Assembly (NCBI GenBank): GCA_963277665.1
Contig: OY728120.1
Location: 422,598,138 to 422,662,137, forward strand
Origin: Viscum album
Taxonomy: Eukaryota > Streptophyta > Magnoliopsida > Santalales > Viscaceae
DNA length: 64,000 nucleotides
Reading direction: 5' to 3'
Part shown: positions 1 through 13,900 of the stretch, one piece after another
How the letters are laid out: each line of letters opens with the position of its first letter
Numbering within the stretch: position 1 is the first letter of the stretch
Position numbers and translations under genes: made by a program
Notes under the pieces: model-generated
Told to the model about the DNA's origin: nothing
What the model saw: only the letters and a program-made list of their open reading frames with translations
The model's database searches: none

Positions 1-1027
1 TTGGATCAATTTTACTCTACCCTTTTAAAAATGTGATAAAACCCCCCTAATTTTACCTCTGATTCTTCTCCATAATAAAAATATTCCATTGAATATTAAA
101 TGGATGAATATTTTTTGATAAATTTTAGATTTTGACATTAAACTATTTTTACACAAATCATGCATATGAACTCCAAAAATCCAATATAGATTTATTCTCT
201 TCCTATTATTTATCATATACTTTAAGTATTAATCTTGAAATCTCACTGTATTGATGTCCCCATTCCATGGTCATGAAAAATTTTGTACAAATATGACAAG
301 AAACCTACATTCACAATCAAGTTCAGAATCATCTGGTCTTCTTAGTCTTCAAACTCTAGTTTACTATATGAGAGACATTTCATAATTTTATTTTTCAATA
401 TCACTCGGTATACTTCCTTGGAAATCCTCAAATTGTCTTTTATGAGGGACCTTTAAACATTTTGACCATTCTCTTGAAGAGAATGAGTTCTTTTTTCCAT
501 CTATGATTCTTTTAATTCTATTGTATTTCTTGTTAAAAATAAATATTGCATTCTAATAAAATCTAATTATTACCCTAAGAAAATTCACTCTATTAATATA
601 GGTAAACTAGTTTATCCACATGTGCATTTTTATTCAATTTAAAACTATCATATTTCTAGTCGGATGCCATTGTTCATCGATTTTTTTCGACGTTAACAAC
701 ACACTTTATAAACTATGGGTTTAGTGAAACAATTTCTTAACAAATTATGGATACTTTTCATTTCTCAGAATGCCTTATTTCTTCAGGATTTCATTCTATA
801 ACTCACTTTACAAGTTTCACTTAATAGATGAAGAATTCAGGAGGAATAAACAATAAAGAGGATTAGTTCGAGAGGAAGGAAAATATTTAGGAGATCATGG
901 TTTTGAGTTATTGAATTGATTTATAGATACCCTATGGTTTTATAATATTGGGATTCTAAATAAATAATAATATATTTAAAATAATGAGAACAAAATGGGA
1001 AAAGGAAAATAGAAGTTGTAATAAAGC
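1..1027. other. AT-rich non-coding stretch, possible copia 3' LTR or flank
   Basis: No gene is recognisable here; the short open frames are chance. It lies just beyond the RNase H end of the minus-strand copia relic, so part of it could be that element's 3' LTR. I could not find a matching copy beyond the element's primer site, so this is only positional inference. Confidence 0.3.
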
Positions 1028-1313
1028 AATGGTAACCTATAAATGAATGGTGAATTGTTCAATGGTAACATCATCAATGGTGACTTTTCATTAATGAATC
1101 ATCAAAGGTGACACATAAAAGGTGACTTATCATTGGTGGATCACCAAAAATGACTTATCAATGGTGACACAAAAACATTTAAATATCAACGGGGAATCAT
1201 CAATGGCAAGGTATCAACATTTACTTAAAAATAGTAACTTATCAACGACGACTATTCAAAGGTGTGTTATCAATGTTGGCTTATCAATGGTGATCTATAA
1301 ACATTGCTCAAAA
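1028..1313. repeat. 14-bp minisatellite, about 20 units
   Basis: A degenerate tandem array. From 1104 to 1300 the unit start (AATGG, AAAGG, AACGG or a close variant) recurs exactly every 14 bases: 1104, 1118, 1132, 1146, 1160, 1174, 1188, 1202, 1216, 1230, 1244, 1258, 1272, 1286, 1300. Earlier, looser units lie at 1028, 1046, 1061 and 1076. The approximate unit is AATGGTGACTTATC. Substitutions are common, but the 14-base register is not broken over 15 units. A short open frame across it is a by-product. It lies just outside the copia RNase H remnant, so it may be LTR-internal; its function is unknown. Confidence 0.8.
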
Positions 1314-1359
1314 ACATAATTTTATCATTTCTAATTCATGTTTTATGTAGTTTAATATT

Positions 1360-4300
1360 TTTTAATTATAAGGATTTGTAAAGATATCAACCATCTAATG
1401 TTTATTTCCTACAAATTCTAATTTTATATCACTCTATTGATAATGATATATCAAAAAGTTAAATCCAACATCAATGAGTTTTGTTCTAGAGTGAGACACT
1501 ATATTTTTGGAAATGTTTATCAAACTTTTTTTCACACATTATAGGTACATGTCCAAATTGGTATCCAAAGTCTAGAAAACTGTGTTTCATTCATATGTTT
1601 TGTTTATAAAACCTTCATGTCGCAATATATTCATCATATGTACTAGATAGTGAAAAATAAAATTTCTTCATAATACCCCATGAAACTAGATATTTTCCTA
1701 TGTTATGATATGTTCCTAATTTTATTAATCTATCTAACATGTAGCAAGAAAAATCATAATCTAAATAACTAACCTTACCAAAACATGTACTCTTGGATTG
1801 AACAATCAATAATTTTTTTTATACTGGAGGTATTTACAAATTCCTGTAATAGCTAATAAATCTGACTATTTTGGATTTTTTAAAAGTGATCACATACACA
1901 CACACTAATCATTATATCAGGCCAAGTAGTTTATTAGTATAAAATAAACCAAATCATACCTCTATAACTCTTTTGATCTAACCATTTCCCAGCTTCATTA
2001 TGGTAATGCTTATAGGTGGTATGTATGGGATTATAACTACTTTGTTACATTCTAGGCCAAAAGGTTTTAAAATATATTTAGTGTATCTAATTTGATTTAA
2101 TATAATTCTTATTTATTTTGAAAAATATAAAACCCATAAATAAACATTAGTTTTCCCATTAAACCCCTTTGGAATTCATTTTTCATATGTTTTGAAAAAC
2201 CAATACATAAGGAATTATTAGTAGATCCAAATATAATATCATATTTTTATAATTTTACTATTAAATCATCATTTGAAATTTTATTCATAAGGATGGTTGG
2301 ATCACCTATAACTCTTAAAAAAACTTATTGAGACAATTAATGATATAATAATATCATACCAATGTCTAAGAGCCAATTTTAAAATATACCAAGATTTTGT
2401 TAATTTAATAAATCAATTTTTAAGATGAGGATTTTAAAATCTTGAGGGTTGTTCTCCAAAACATACTCAATTATAAATCCATTTAATAATTAAATTTTAA
2501 CATCCCTTTGACATATTTTTAAAACTAAATGTGATGCATAAGAAATGAGTATACCAATGGTTTCAATTAGTGTTATAGGAGAAAATGATTCTTCATAATC
2601 AATACCTTGTTCATTATTATAACCATATTCAACTTGTCTATCATTATTTCTTTCTATAGTGAAATGCTCATCAATACTTTTTATAAACTCCCATATAGTT
2701 CCAATAGTTAATGGGTCATTAGTCCACTCAAAACATTCCAAAATATTGTTTCTATCAAATTTATTAAGTTGTTATTGCATGGATATTATCCAGAATTCAA
2801 CATTGATTGCATCATTAATGTTTTTGTGTTCAATCTGTGACATAAAGGATTTTGTTCAATTTTATATCTAGGTGATGCTCTGGTATGTGTATATCTATCT
2901 TGGTTTCCTATTAAAATATCTACCGAGGGAATTCTATGAGTCGTAATGTTTCATTGAGAGGATGGGATGGTAGGCTCAAGGAATTCTTCCTTTTCAAGTT
3001 CTTGTGGTTTACTGGATAAACTATTTGTTTGTTTAATAGAACTATCAAAAGGATTAGAGTTAAGATTTTGAGTTGGTAGATCATCCTTAGGATCATCAAA
3101 AATAGCATTATCACTTTTGTGATCAGTTTCATCAATCTAAATGGGAACATATTCTTCCATTATTCTAGTTCACTTATTAAAAACTCTATAATATTTATAG
3201 AAGTTGAATACATTTGTAACATTCATTCCTGAAACATTGAAGATAATTTTCCAAAATTGTCATTTGTATTTGGAATAAAAATATAGTAACCAAAAACACA
3301 AAAGTAAATAAACATTGGATTTTTGTTATTATATAACCCAAAAGTAACACTTTTTAAGAGATGTTTAATGAGTACTCTATTTATTGTGTAACATGATGTA
3401 TTAATAGAATCATCTAAAATATATATAGTTATGTCATACTAATTTAAAATGTATTCAGATATCTCTTGAAGAGGCCTATTTATTATTTCTAAAAAACCAT
3501 TTTGTAGTGGTTTCCTAAGAGAAGAAAAGTTGTGATTATATCCATTCCGAGAACAGAATAGTCCAATGTCTTGATTTTTCAAATTCTCAACCATGATCAC
3601 TCTTTATAGTTCAAATCCTAGTACCATTATGTCTACCTATATATTCTGCATACTTAATAATTTAGGAACAATATTTAGATTTGTAATCTAGAATGTATAC
3701 CAATGTGTATATGTGGAATTCATCAAAATAGACAGAGACATAATGTATTCCATTTATACTAGATACTATATAAGGTCCAAATATGTCCATATGGTTTGAC
3801 TCTAATGGAAGATTGGTTTAAAAATCATTCATTTATTTAAATGAAATCTTATAATTTTCCCCCTTTAATAGTAATTTCAAATTGTATAATTTGAGAATTC
3901 CACATTTGTAAGGTCTCTAATAAACCCCTTCCTAGTTAGCATTCTAAGTGAGTGAATATTTAAATGCCATAGTCTCATATACCATATGCAATATTATTTG
4001 TTAAAGGAACTTAATAATTAATTTTTATACAAGATAATGAATTTATGTTAATAGAATAAATAATATCACTTCTAAAAGAAGTAAAAATGAAATAAATTTT
4101 AGTATAAAAAACATGAAAAGAATTGTTTTCAAATTTTACATAAAATCCATCATTAGATAAATTATATAGGCTATGAAGATAGTATTTTAAACCATATATA
4201 TATATATATAACATCTGAATTTAATCTTGAATTTGAATAACCAATTTGTATGAGGAAGATAATTTTCAATATTTCATTATCAAATATGGTGACATATCCA

Positions 4301-4700
4301 CCATTAACATTGATCAAATTCTTGATTTTTGAATACTCATAAGACATATGTCTGGAACATCAACTATATAGATACGAAAAGCTTTTGTTGTAACTAATAC
4401 AAAATGATTCCCTAAAACACAATGATTATTCCAAAAATTATTTTGGTACCAAAACCCTCTTGGGTCTAGTTTTATTAGTAATAAGAGAATTTGGAAACCA
4501 TAATTTCCTAATAGGTTTATTATAAACCGATTGAATACTTATAGAAATAAAAATATTATTACGCCCATTTGAGTATATATTGATATTATATGGATATTTA
4601 GAACTAGTATATTATGTAAATTTAGTTTTTTAAAATTTTTATTGTCCATTTTGTAACCTATTCTAGTTGTATACGTGGGATAAAAATGCATTCCTAGAAT
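1360..4700 (-). pseudogene. Copia pol relic (protease region, integrase, RT, RNase H)
   Basis: Reading down the minus strand: about 4330-4000 has a pre-integrase stretch containing HSLYNLSNDGFYVKF, the counterpart of the LLSISQLCDKG region of copia pol. About 3900-3150 is integrase; near 3530-3460 is PLQNGFLEIINRPLQE, matching the PQQNGV-E-NRT box. About 2640-2500 is RT with QGIDYEESFSP and CQRDVKI, the counterparts of QGIDYDETFSP and MDVKTAFLNG. Near 2262-2230 the catalytic YVDD box is destroyed (a stop and a Tyr replace key positions) ahead of IIFGSTN. About 1809-1360 is RNase H, with GKYLVSWG and STYDEYIAT matching LVSWxSKKQ and ST-EAEYIA. It is a pseudogene beyond doubt; the domain limits are approximate. 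Confidence 0.85.
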
Positions 4701-5149
4701 TTGAGATAATGTTTTCATACAATTGGTAAATTATTCTATGTGTTTTTTTAAACATTCATTTGAAAATTTTAATTCATTGTTTTCTTTAAATAGATTATTT
4801 TTTTATCATTTTCTGTAGTAAATTTATTTTTACCATTTAATATGAGATAATTATGTTTCCAAAGTGACATATATTTATCAGTCAATCATGATAGGTTTCA
4901 TCCAACATGTTACAGTAATCTTACATATCTTTATTGGTCATGTTTTTCTAATTGTTATTTTTTATTCATTTTTATACATTTATGAATCATTAGTAGTAGA
5001 AATTAGATGAAAATATTTGTTTCATTAATAATCTTGATGAAATGAACATATTGTCTATGTTAGACAAAGCTTCATGATTAGAGTCTGAGTCACTTGAGTT
5101 GTTTTTTGGATGAACTCCATGGTTCTTTCATATACATTTTTTATCTTCA

Positions 5150-6020
5150 ATCCTTATTTTTATATTTCAATTTTGGATGATCATCTTTAATGTGACCTTT
5201 TATCTTATATTCATATAAGGTTATCCCTTTTCAAATTGTTTTTCATATTCCATTATTACTATATCTCCTCTAAAATATTATTTTTTAAGAATTTCTTTTT
5301 CCCATGGAATTCCCTAAATCATGATTCCATGGGGGTCATTTCATCATTACTACCATCAGGATATCCTTCTTCACTGAAATAAATATTTTATACTTTATCA
5401 ATTTTTCCTAAGGTATTATATTTGAAGGCTACTATTTTTTTAGTTATTCAACATCAATCTCACTATTGATATTAGGCTCTTCTCCATACATCATTATTAT
5501 TCCTATTAGTTCTTTGATATGTATTTTTCATACATCACGTGATTCAATGATTGAAAAAAATGTTCCTCTCCATCTATATGGTAATTATATATTTACTATC
5601 ATTACTTAATATTTGTATGTCACATGTTTTCCTAGAGAGTTTATATTACTCACTATTTCATTAAACCTGAGATACTTATCAGAAATTTGTTCAAAAGATT
5701 TTACTTTAAAAGTATCATACATTATTGTACATGTATTTAATCTCATTTCATTGACATTTATGTTTCTTCATATGAGATAAGTAAGGTATCCAATATTTAG
5801 AAAGCATAATTTCAAGTATATATTTTATTGAATTCATTATCACACAAAGTTAGAAACAATGCATTCTGAGTTTTTAAATTATTATAGTATGTAGTTTTTC
5901 TTGCATTACTCCATTAACTTCTAGGAGTTTGTGTAATTTCATATTGATCATCTATTACAGTCTATATGTCCAAACCTATACTTTATAAATGCATTTTCAT
6001 TTTGATTTTTCATTTTTCAT
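5150..6020 (-). pseudogene. Copia gag relic
   Basis: The minus-strand frames retain pieces of a UBN2-type copia Gag: an NALFLTLCDNEFNKI stretch near 5880, followed by WDTL-SYEET-like wording, then an SLGKHV-like segment and an I-KELIGI segment near 5510-5450. Near 5230-5150 a degenerate knuckle (K-GHIKDDHPK wording) is followed by an acidic SDSDSNHE-like tract. The frame is interrupted repeatedly. Gag would form the capsid in an active element; this copy cannot be translated. Confidence 0.6.
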
Positions 6021-6177
6021 TATTATTACCATTAAAATAAGAGGTTTGTTGGTATCAAATCCCCATTTTATACTATCCATGAGGAAGTAAAATTTTGAAA
6101 TGAATAAAGATATATATAGGTATAATACATCTAAAAACAAATATAAAATTGTAATAATATATTTAAGTGAAACGAAC

Positions 6178-6189
6178 TTGTGATACTAA
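6178..6189 (-). other. Remnant primer-binding site of the copia element
   Basis: On the minus strand this reads TTAGTATCACAA, close to the initiator-Met primer site TTGGTATCAGAG. It sits just upstream of the gag relic, where a PBS belongs, and so marks the internal edge of the 5' LTR. Confidence 0.45.
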
Positions 6190-6192
6190 TTG

Positions 6193-8470
6193 TTTGTTGG
6201 AGTAACAAACATAATATGGGGTGAATTTTGTTCCTAATATATATTTATGTTCAATGTTATTTTAAAGTAAAAATATCCATAATAAAAAATAAACTATCCA
6301 ATTAACCAAAATAGCATATTGATATAAGATCTATCATTTTAAAATATTTCTTAAAAAATTATAAGTCTCTATTAAAATACTATTTAGAAATAAATTAACA
6401 TTTAAAATCAATTATATTAGATAAAAAATTATCAACACTTTTTAAGATTAATTATCGAAGTAAAATTATTAAAAATATATATAAAACTAATCTTGGATAT
6501 AGTAGTAAAAAAAATTTAAATACATAGCAGAATAAACAAGAAGTTCATCATCAATGTGATACATAATATACCCCATTTGACAATCACCTCCTTCTAAGTA
6601 GATTATATATCAAAACAAACAAATCCACAACCTAGATTAGGTATAAAATCAATAGAAATGATATTTGTATGTGTAAAATACTTTTCAACAACTTTTTGGG
6701 GGATGTAAGAATAAAATAGGTCACACATGGTATTCTTCCACAAACATAATGAGAAATAGATTATGGAAGAAGATAATTACATGTAGTCCCCAATAATGTA
6801 CTGGAGATAGTGTGTTTTTTCATATCAGGAAAACAACACACTGGTCAGAATTATAATAAGAAAAAAATAGGAATATAAAAATCATAGTCTAATATGTTTT
6901 GTACGTTCCTAGTCCTCAAAAAAACATTACTGACAAGTTTGATCTTTGATCATTATGTTTTTAGTAGATAGAGGATAAAATCAATTATATAGATATTTTC
7001 CCATTTGATCAATGTATGTGCCTTAGTGGATATCAGTAAGGTATTTTGGGCCTCTGTGTCATTGGATCTTCATAGAATAAAAATCAGCAAGTTCGTAGAT
7101 TCAGTTGTAGCCTTATATTTTACTTTTATAAAATATTATACACCAAATAGTTCAGTTTGGTTGCATTGTGTTATGTTTTATTAGATCCTATGATAGATAG
7201 ATCCTTAATTTTTAAATAGGTACATCAGATCCACAATACTCAGATCGTTCTTTACTAAGTAGTGATGTCTTGGTCAAAAAATCCATGAGTATAATTTGTC
7301 GTTGATCCATTTACACCAGCATGCATAGAAAATAATAGTACTAAAAAGCTTCAGGTTAATCAACATATGGTGGTGAATCACAACTAGAGGTAGCTCCTCT
7401 AGATGTAATGGTGACTCACCTCTTGTGGTATCTTATCCTTGTAGTAACACTTGTTGATGATGATTGTGAATTTGTATGGAAAAAGCCTTTACTAGTGGTA
7501 ACAGTAACTCCCAACCAATAGCGACTTGGCATAATAATTAGTATAAATATCATATAGATAGTCTTATTATATGAAATTTTATTATACATCATGTGAAACA
7601 TTAGTAATAAAATAATCATGGTAGGTGATCAATAAAATAAGATACTGTGAAACACACTCTATACATGAAGGTACAAAATGAGATTAATCAAAATGATTTG
7701 TATGGCCTCTTCAATGTAATTAGTATATAATATAAGCATTACTACGAAGACTTTTTAATGTAGAAAACTGAATATTCCAATATCGTCTTTACTTATACTG
7801 AATAAATAAAATTATAAAATTCATTAAAACCTATTAGAATGTATATTAGAATTTGTGAGAATGAACACCTTAGGTATCGAATAAAAAATAAATTGATATG
7901 TGTCCTTTAAAATTGGAGTAAAATTTGCAATTGGGATCTAACAACGAATGTATAATACATTATGAATCTTTTACATGAGTTATCCATTCCAATAAAATCA
8001 TTTTTTAGTTTCTATAATGATATATGAATGGTAAAAATGAAAAAGACAATAATGTTCCAAATAGTAAAAATTTATTTCATTCAAGTTAGAGGAATATTGA
8101 ACCCATATAAATAAAGTAAAATTGAATTATAAAAAATTAATTTTTATAGTGATAATATAGAGGAAAATATAACATTAGTTTAGCAAATTATGTGTAATAG
8201 ATAAATGGGTGTGTTTCTTGTTAAATATTCGATTACACTTAAATATAATATGATCAACTCCATGATATTGAAATTATATCAAATTAAATGAATAGTTAAT
8301 TGTAATCATAGAAGAAGCAGGATAATTAAATCCATTGATGGAAATATGTATATATTCATCTATAAAATGTATATATAAGTCTTGGATGGAAAATCAATAT
8401 TTTTAATATATGTAATTTACAGATTTTATTACTAGTGGGAATATTAAATTGTGGGGGAGTGATGAGTATA
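6193..8470. other. AT-rich non-coding stretch, probably copia 5' LTR plus flank
   Basis: No coding sequence is recognisable. It begins directly beyond the copia primer-site remnant, so at least its left part should be the 5' LTR of the minus-strand copia element. No terminal repeat or target duplication could be matched by eye. The short open frames here have no family resemblance. Confidence 0.35.
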
Positions 8471-10862
8471 ACAGGACAAGACCTACATATTGGGATCCTA
8501 TAGAAAATTTGAAAACACTAATGTTCAGTCATTAATGCAGATAATTGTGATAATTTTTTATCTAAAACATACTACATAAAAATTAAAAATTGGGTAACCT
8601 AAAAACTCAAGTTTATTTTAGGTTTAATTTTTTATATAATCATAAAAAAATCATACACGAAAAACTCACATAACATTAAATGAGAAATTTTACCTCATAA
8701 CCCAAATTTTTTTCATTAAGATGGTATAATAATCCTTATGAAATAAATTCTAGACATAACCCATTAAACATCAATATATAAAACCTTTTGAAAAAGAAAC
8801 ACAATAAGGGTGATATTAAAATCGTAGTAACGATAAACATAATTATTAAAAAATTGAATTTTATCAAGGAGTATAATAATTGAAAAAAGGTATGAAAACA
8901 TAATCAGACTGAATAATAGAATAAAAAATGTACTCATAACCATCAATAACTGGATCATAAAACGCGAAAATATAGAAATGTAAGGAGTCATCAGAATTAA
9001 TAATCATGGTCCATGTGATATCAATCATGATCAGGAGAAACATTAAATACCCATAACAAGTAATTAATACCATTTTTTTGGTATCATGGAGAATAATATT
9101 CATAAATACCTTTTAATTAGAATTACTATATGACCAACTGACAATAAAATCATTCTGCAATACATTGGAGTGCTATCTAGGTGCACCCTTCATTTGATCT
9201 ATAATGGGCTCACCTGATGAAATATAGGCCACCCCATGTTTATGATGATACAGTCTTACCCAGCACTATCTGTTCCACCCTAGTATAATTTCTAATTAAA
9301 TTACCTAGTACTATATTATCAACTACATGTTAATCTATAATGAGATTACCAAGTGATATCTTGAACGCAATATTTTTCATTTAATTTTTCTTAGAACAAC
9401 ATTATGATAAAGCACATAGATATTTCACATAAAACTCATAGAACTATAATTATTCTTTTATAATATATTCAACTAATTGAATATAAATGGGCTTCCTGTA
9501 AATATAATTTAATCAACATTAACCCATATAAAAGAAATGGGTTCCATAATAGTCGCCTGGAAATGCAATTAACTCATGGAAGACAAATGACATCCATAAA
9601 AATATCAATGATGAAAAATATTAATCCTTAAAAAGAAAGATAAAATATTGTATTAATTAAATATAAACCTAGTCTAGGAAAATTAAAAACATGTTTCGGT
9701 GACTATGATAAATTTAAAAACAATAAAAATATATTTAATATTATTCTTGAAAAAAATATTTGTTTCATTTTGAAAATCAAATTTTAAAACATAATATATT
9801 TTCACATACATTTCTTTGAAAACTACCATTGAAACCTATAAAGGAATTTTTTAAATTAATTTTAAACATATATTTTTAAAAATATCCATTTCGATAGGAA
9901 ATTTTTTTTTTCATTTTTTAAAATCATAGTTAAGGGAGAAATCATATTTCTGACAAAAGAGAGAAATGAATAATGATTTTTCGGAAAACATTCTTAATAA
10001 TATTATGTTCAAAAGTGTGTAAAATTATTACAATTACTAGAACATATATTGATAAAATTTAAGAGGATAAACTTCATGATACTTATTTTATTTCATCATT
10101 GTAGACTTAATCATACACAATCCCAATAAATGATTAGATTGTAACCAATGATTCTTAACATTTTAGAAATATTGAATTGTAATACCTATGAAAGAAAAAT
10201 ATAAAATAAAACATATAATATCCTGAAAATAAGGATATTCATCCTAATAAATTTAAAAAGGGTAGTACATAATCCGAATTAAATAAGATAGGAGTATAAC
10301 ATAACAAACGTCTCAACGAAGGAAAATATAAAGAAAAAATCTTACTTCTTTGGTAACATTAAAACCATAAACCCCAAGAAAGTGAGATCCTAAAATGGAT
10401 ATTTAGAAACACATCAATATAATTATATGAATAATATGAATAATTAATGGAAATTATATACGCCAAAAAACAATGATGTGTGGTGAATATTTCATATATC
10501 TAATTGAAATTGAATTGGGATGTGAAAAACAGGTACTTCATGCTTCCTTTTGGTCAAACAAGATTTAACATAATATGTATTTTTTTAAACATGTTATTAC
10601 CTTATTAAAACCCATATTTATATTTCTAATATCATATATGTTAATTTATTACATTTTTATTGACTATTATATGACAATGTTATGTTTTGAGTAATATCCA
10701 ATATTTTAATATATATATTATAACTTGTTATTTCTAGTTTTCTTACATCGATACTTATGTCATTAACACTAGAATTTAAACCATGATATATATAATATAT
10801 ATTTATTCTAAATTTATTTAGACTAATATATAAAATTTAGTTATTAGAAAAGAAACACCCTG

Positions 10863-10898
10863 CTCATGGAGATTGTAGGTCATACATACACATGAACA
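10863..10898 (-). repeat. Decayed copy of the CGTACG module (outer C arm)
   Basis: It reads CATGGAGATTGTAGGTCATA and continues with CATACACATGAAC. It aligns with the reverse complement of the A/B module, with each CpG changed to CA or TG. It sits at the same distance from the cattgg box as the copy at 54571 does in the other C arm. Confidence 0.5.
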
Positions 10899-10974
10899 AT
10901 GTTTCCATTTTTATGTTATTTAAGAAATAGAATTAAATGAGATATAACACTGAAAAAAATATATCATTACATAA

Positions 10975-13900
10975 TATTTAGATAATTTAAAAAATTTACA
11001 TTCATTCACATTAAGGACCATTTAAGGTTTAGTGTTTTAGGGAATTATTTCATAACATATATATAACAAAACCACAATATTACAAGGTTGACACATCCGA
11101 ATCATATCTATTTTTTCATAATCCAATACCATTGAAGATATGCACGATCTATTTTATGAACAATCCTAAAGGATTTCAAAATTAATTCTTCCATTACCTC
11201 AATCAAACGTATATTATGTGAAAAAAATAAAAAACATGGTATGATCCTAAATATCTCAGTAAGGGATATTAAATGAATGAAGATGTTAGTACATTGTAAA
11301 AACTTAAATCTTATGAAAAATTATATATTGAAAAAAATAATATTTTAATAAAAAATCAGAACATCGTCATTTAATAAGTATAATTTAATTTACCTATTTA
11401 AAGAAATTGATATCCATGAAATAAAATTAGAAACATATAATATTAATATAGGTACCAAGGGACATCATCACTTTGAACCATTACATGTTGAAATTACTAT
11501 ACATCTAACTTACAAAATAATTTTGTTGAGAATATATTCATTCACCAATTCATTGCAATGCTATCTAGGAATACCCATCATCTATCCTATAATGGGATAA
11601 ACCAACAATATTTGGGTGTACCCATCTTTTATAATGTACAATTACTACAGCATGAAAAAAATCATTAAATCATTTGACAAAATCTTTCAATATAATAGGA
11701 AAAACACTTTTAAATATTAAAATATCGTTTTCCTTATAAAATCTAATTTTGTAAACAGAATACACCCCTCATTAGAAAAAGCATTTTCATTTCAAATATT
11801 CATAGAATAGAGAAATATTTTCCATTTATTAAAATATTATATCTTTCAATGGAATCCAAAAATAAAATAATGGTCATAATAGTGGAAAAGTCACTTTCAA
11901 AATGTCTTTCATGAATAGAGAATTCATTTGGTCATATTTAAAAACATTCCATCTAAAACATATGAATATATTCATTCTTTTCAAATTTTAATTGAACTAA
12001 AAATAAAAATAAATTTCCCCTTATAAACATTTTATATCCATATCAATGAATATGTAAAATAATATTATTATTATTAAAAAGTAATAATTAAAGCATTACA
12101 TATTAAAATAATCCAATAAGACATTAAAAATTTAAATAATAAGTACCATGAAAGAATAAAATTTTACAAAAATTGAAAATTATAAATATATGTATATATA
12201 ATGTTAAAGTATCTTTATATATACCTTATATGTGAATAATGGTAAATATCAATAAGAATTATCTCAATGAAAATTGGATGGAGATGAAATCTCGTAACTA
12301 GAGTCTAACTCGTCACATGGGTCTTTATAATCATGAATAATAAAATAATGATAATTATCTACTTTATTAAGAAACTTTATCTTGTTTATCATTATGTTTA
12401 TTTCATTTATTAATTTTTTTTACAGAACTACTTAATAAATTATCTTTATATTCGGCATTTTGACCATATCTTGTTTATTTGTCAAAAATGACTTTGGTAT
12501 GTACACTAAAGTAAAAGGGGTCAATAAATATAAATATACAGTATAAAAAACATTAAATATTTATCTTATTAATTCATAGATAATATTGTTAAACCCATTC
12601 ATGAATTATGGTTATGAAAAATGAGCCATCATTACAATAATGGTGATGGCACATCCTATATACATAAGAGTAATATTTCCATTTTTCAAGGATCATTATG
12701 GATTGACAGTATGTAGAACTTTTCATTAAATAATGAACATTATAAAAAAATGCAATATTATTTAATAATATTTACTTACATATATTATTATTATTATTAT
12801 GTAAAAGGAATACATCATTTTGAGGAGGCATTATCCCTCATGTGCATGACCGACATTATCCGATTTTCATTATGTGATAGGTCTTATAGAAAATGAAAAT
12901 TATTATTTAGAGATAGGTAATTTTGTAATAAATATAATATTTTGGTTATGTATGACATGTAATTTGACTAAAGTCATCATTAATACATTCCATGTAATGT
13001 GTGTATGTTTCACATCACTTTTGAGGTGGTGGTAGTCCCACATCCACAAAAGATGTAATCATATTTATGTAAAATTTAATGAAATGATGTATGTGTTATA
13101 AAACAATTACATAAGTATAACTAAATTATATATTTTATTTAAAAATAGAATTTACATCATAATTCACATCCATGAGAGGTCTGAAAATAATAATCGAATG
13201 ACATCATTCTATGAGGCGGTAGTTCACCGTATACATAAATGATAGTGTAATTACCCACTACATGGATTTTTGTGTATGTATAGGTCAAAACCATAGAATA
13301 AAAACATCTGTCTTTTTTATTATATTTATTACATTATATAATCATGAAAAAATAATATTTTAGGGGATATATAATGAATGTGAAAAAAGGGAATGAGGAA
13401 GGATGTTACCTCTTATTCAGGTAACTCTATTTGGTTTGTGCTGAAGGGATTATATAAATGGATTTATTCCAAGTGTCAGGATTCTAGGATTAGGTGAGGT
13501 ATTTTTAGGATCTATTTGGGTAGATGTTGGTTTATCCTAGGGTTATTCTTTTGTGTGAAGATGTGGGAGGTGTGAGTGACTATATATAGTGGAGGGGGAG
13601 TTGTATTCTTGTAAATTTTCAGGAAATTGAATTCCAATTATGTATTCCTATTGATATTAGATTCAATAATGGAAGAAAGTATATATTAGGTAGTATATGG
13701 TATAATTATTATCCATCCGATGTATGTTTTACATGTTATAACACATTTTGTCTCATTTGTTTAAGGTGTAGTGCCTTGTCAAGATAATTTAATCTTAATC
13801 ATTATAAGTAATTCTAATTACAGACACTAATATTTTTTTTCAAAAACTATTATGAAAATATTATAAATTATAAATTATGATTATTCCAAATATATAATCC

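Larger units (their letters stand above)
1360..6192 (-). mobile_element. Decayed Ty1/copia retrotransposon, internal region
   Basis: On the minus strand the copia order can be followed from high to low coordinates: primer-site remnant, gag, zinc-knuckle region, protease region, pre-integrase and integrase, reverse transcriptase, RNase H. Placing integrase before RT is diagnostic for copia rather than gypsy. All frames are broken by many stops and shifts, so it is inactive. The RT wording (IIFGSTN, then a FSKHMKNEF-like stretch) resembles the SIRE/Oryco/Tork side of plant copia; the exact lineage is not certain. LTR limits could not be fixed by eye. Confidence 0.85.

Noticed and set aside
4195..4212. 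TA dinucleotide run as a possible promoter element
   Set aside because: A short microsatellite inside the copia pol relic; no leader or gene follows it.
8764..9103. Two overlapping minus-strand open frames of 75 and 79 codons
   Set aside because: They lie in a decayed LTR arm with a related but non-open copy at about 52460-52850; hydrophobic composition follows from AT richness.
13474..13731. Possible solo copia LTR (TGTCAGGATTCTAGG start, TATATATAG box, TTTTACA end)
   Set aside because: The surrounding order (TTACCTCTT, TTGGGTAGA-TTGG, TGTGAAG, GTGAG, TATA, GGAGGGGG) matches the reverse complement of the A leader from the donor site to the TATA box. It is part of a gypsy LTR in minus orientation. 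No target duplication fits the copia reading.
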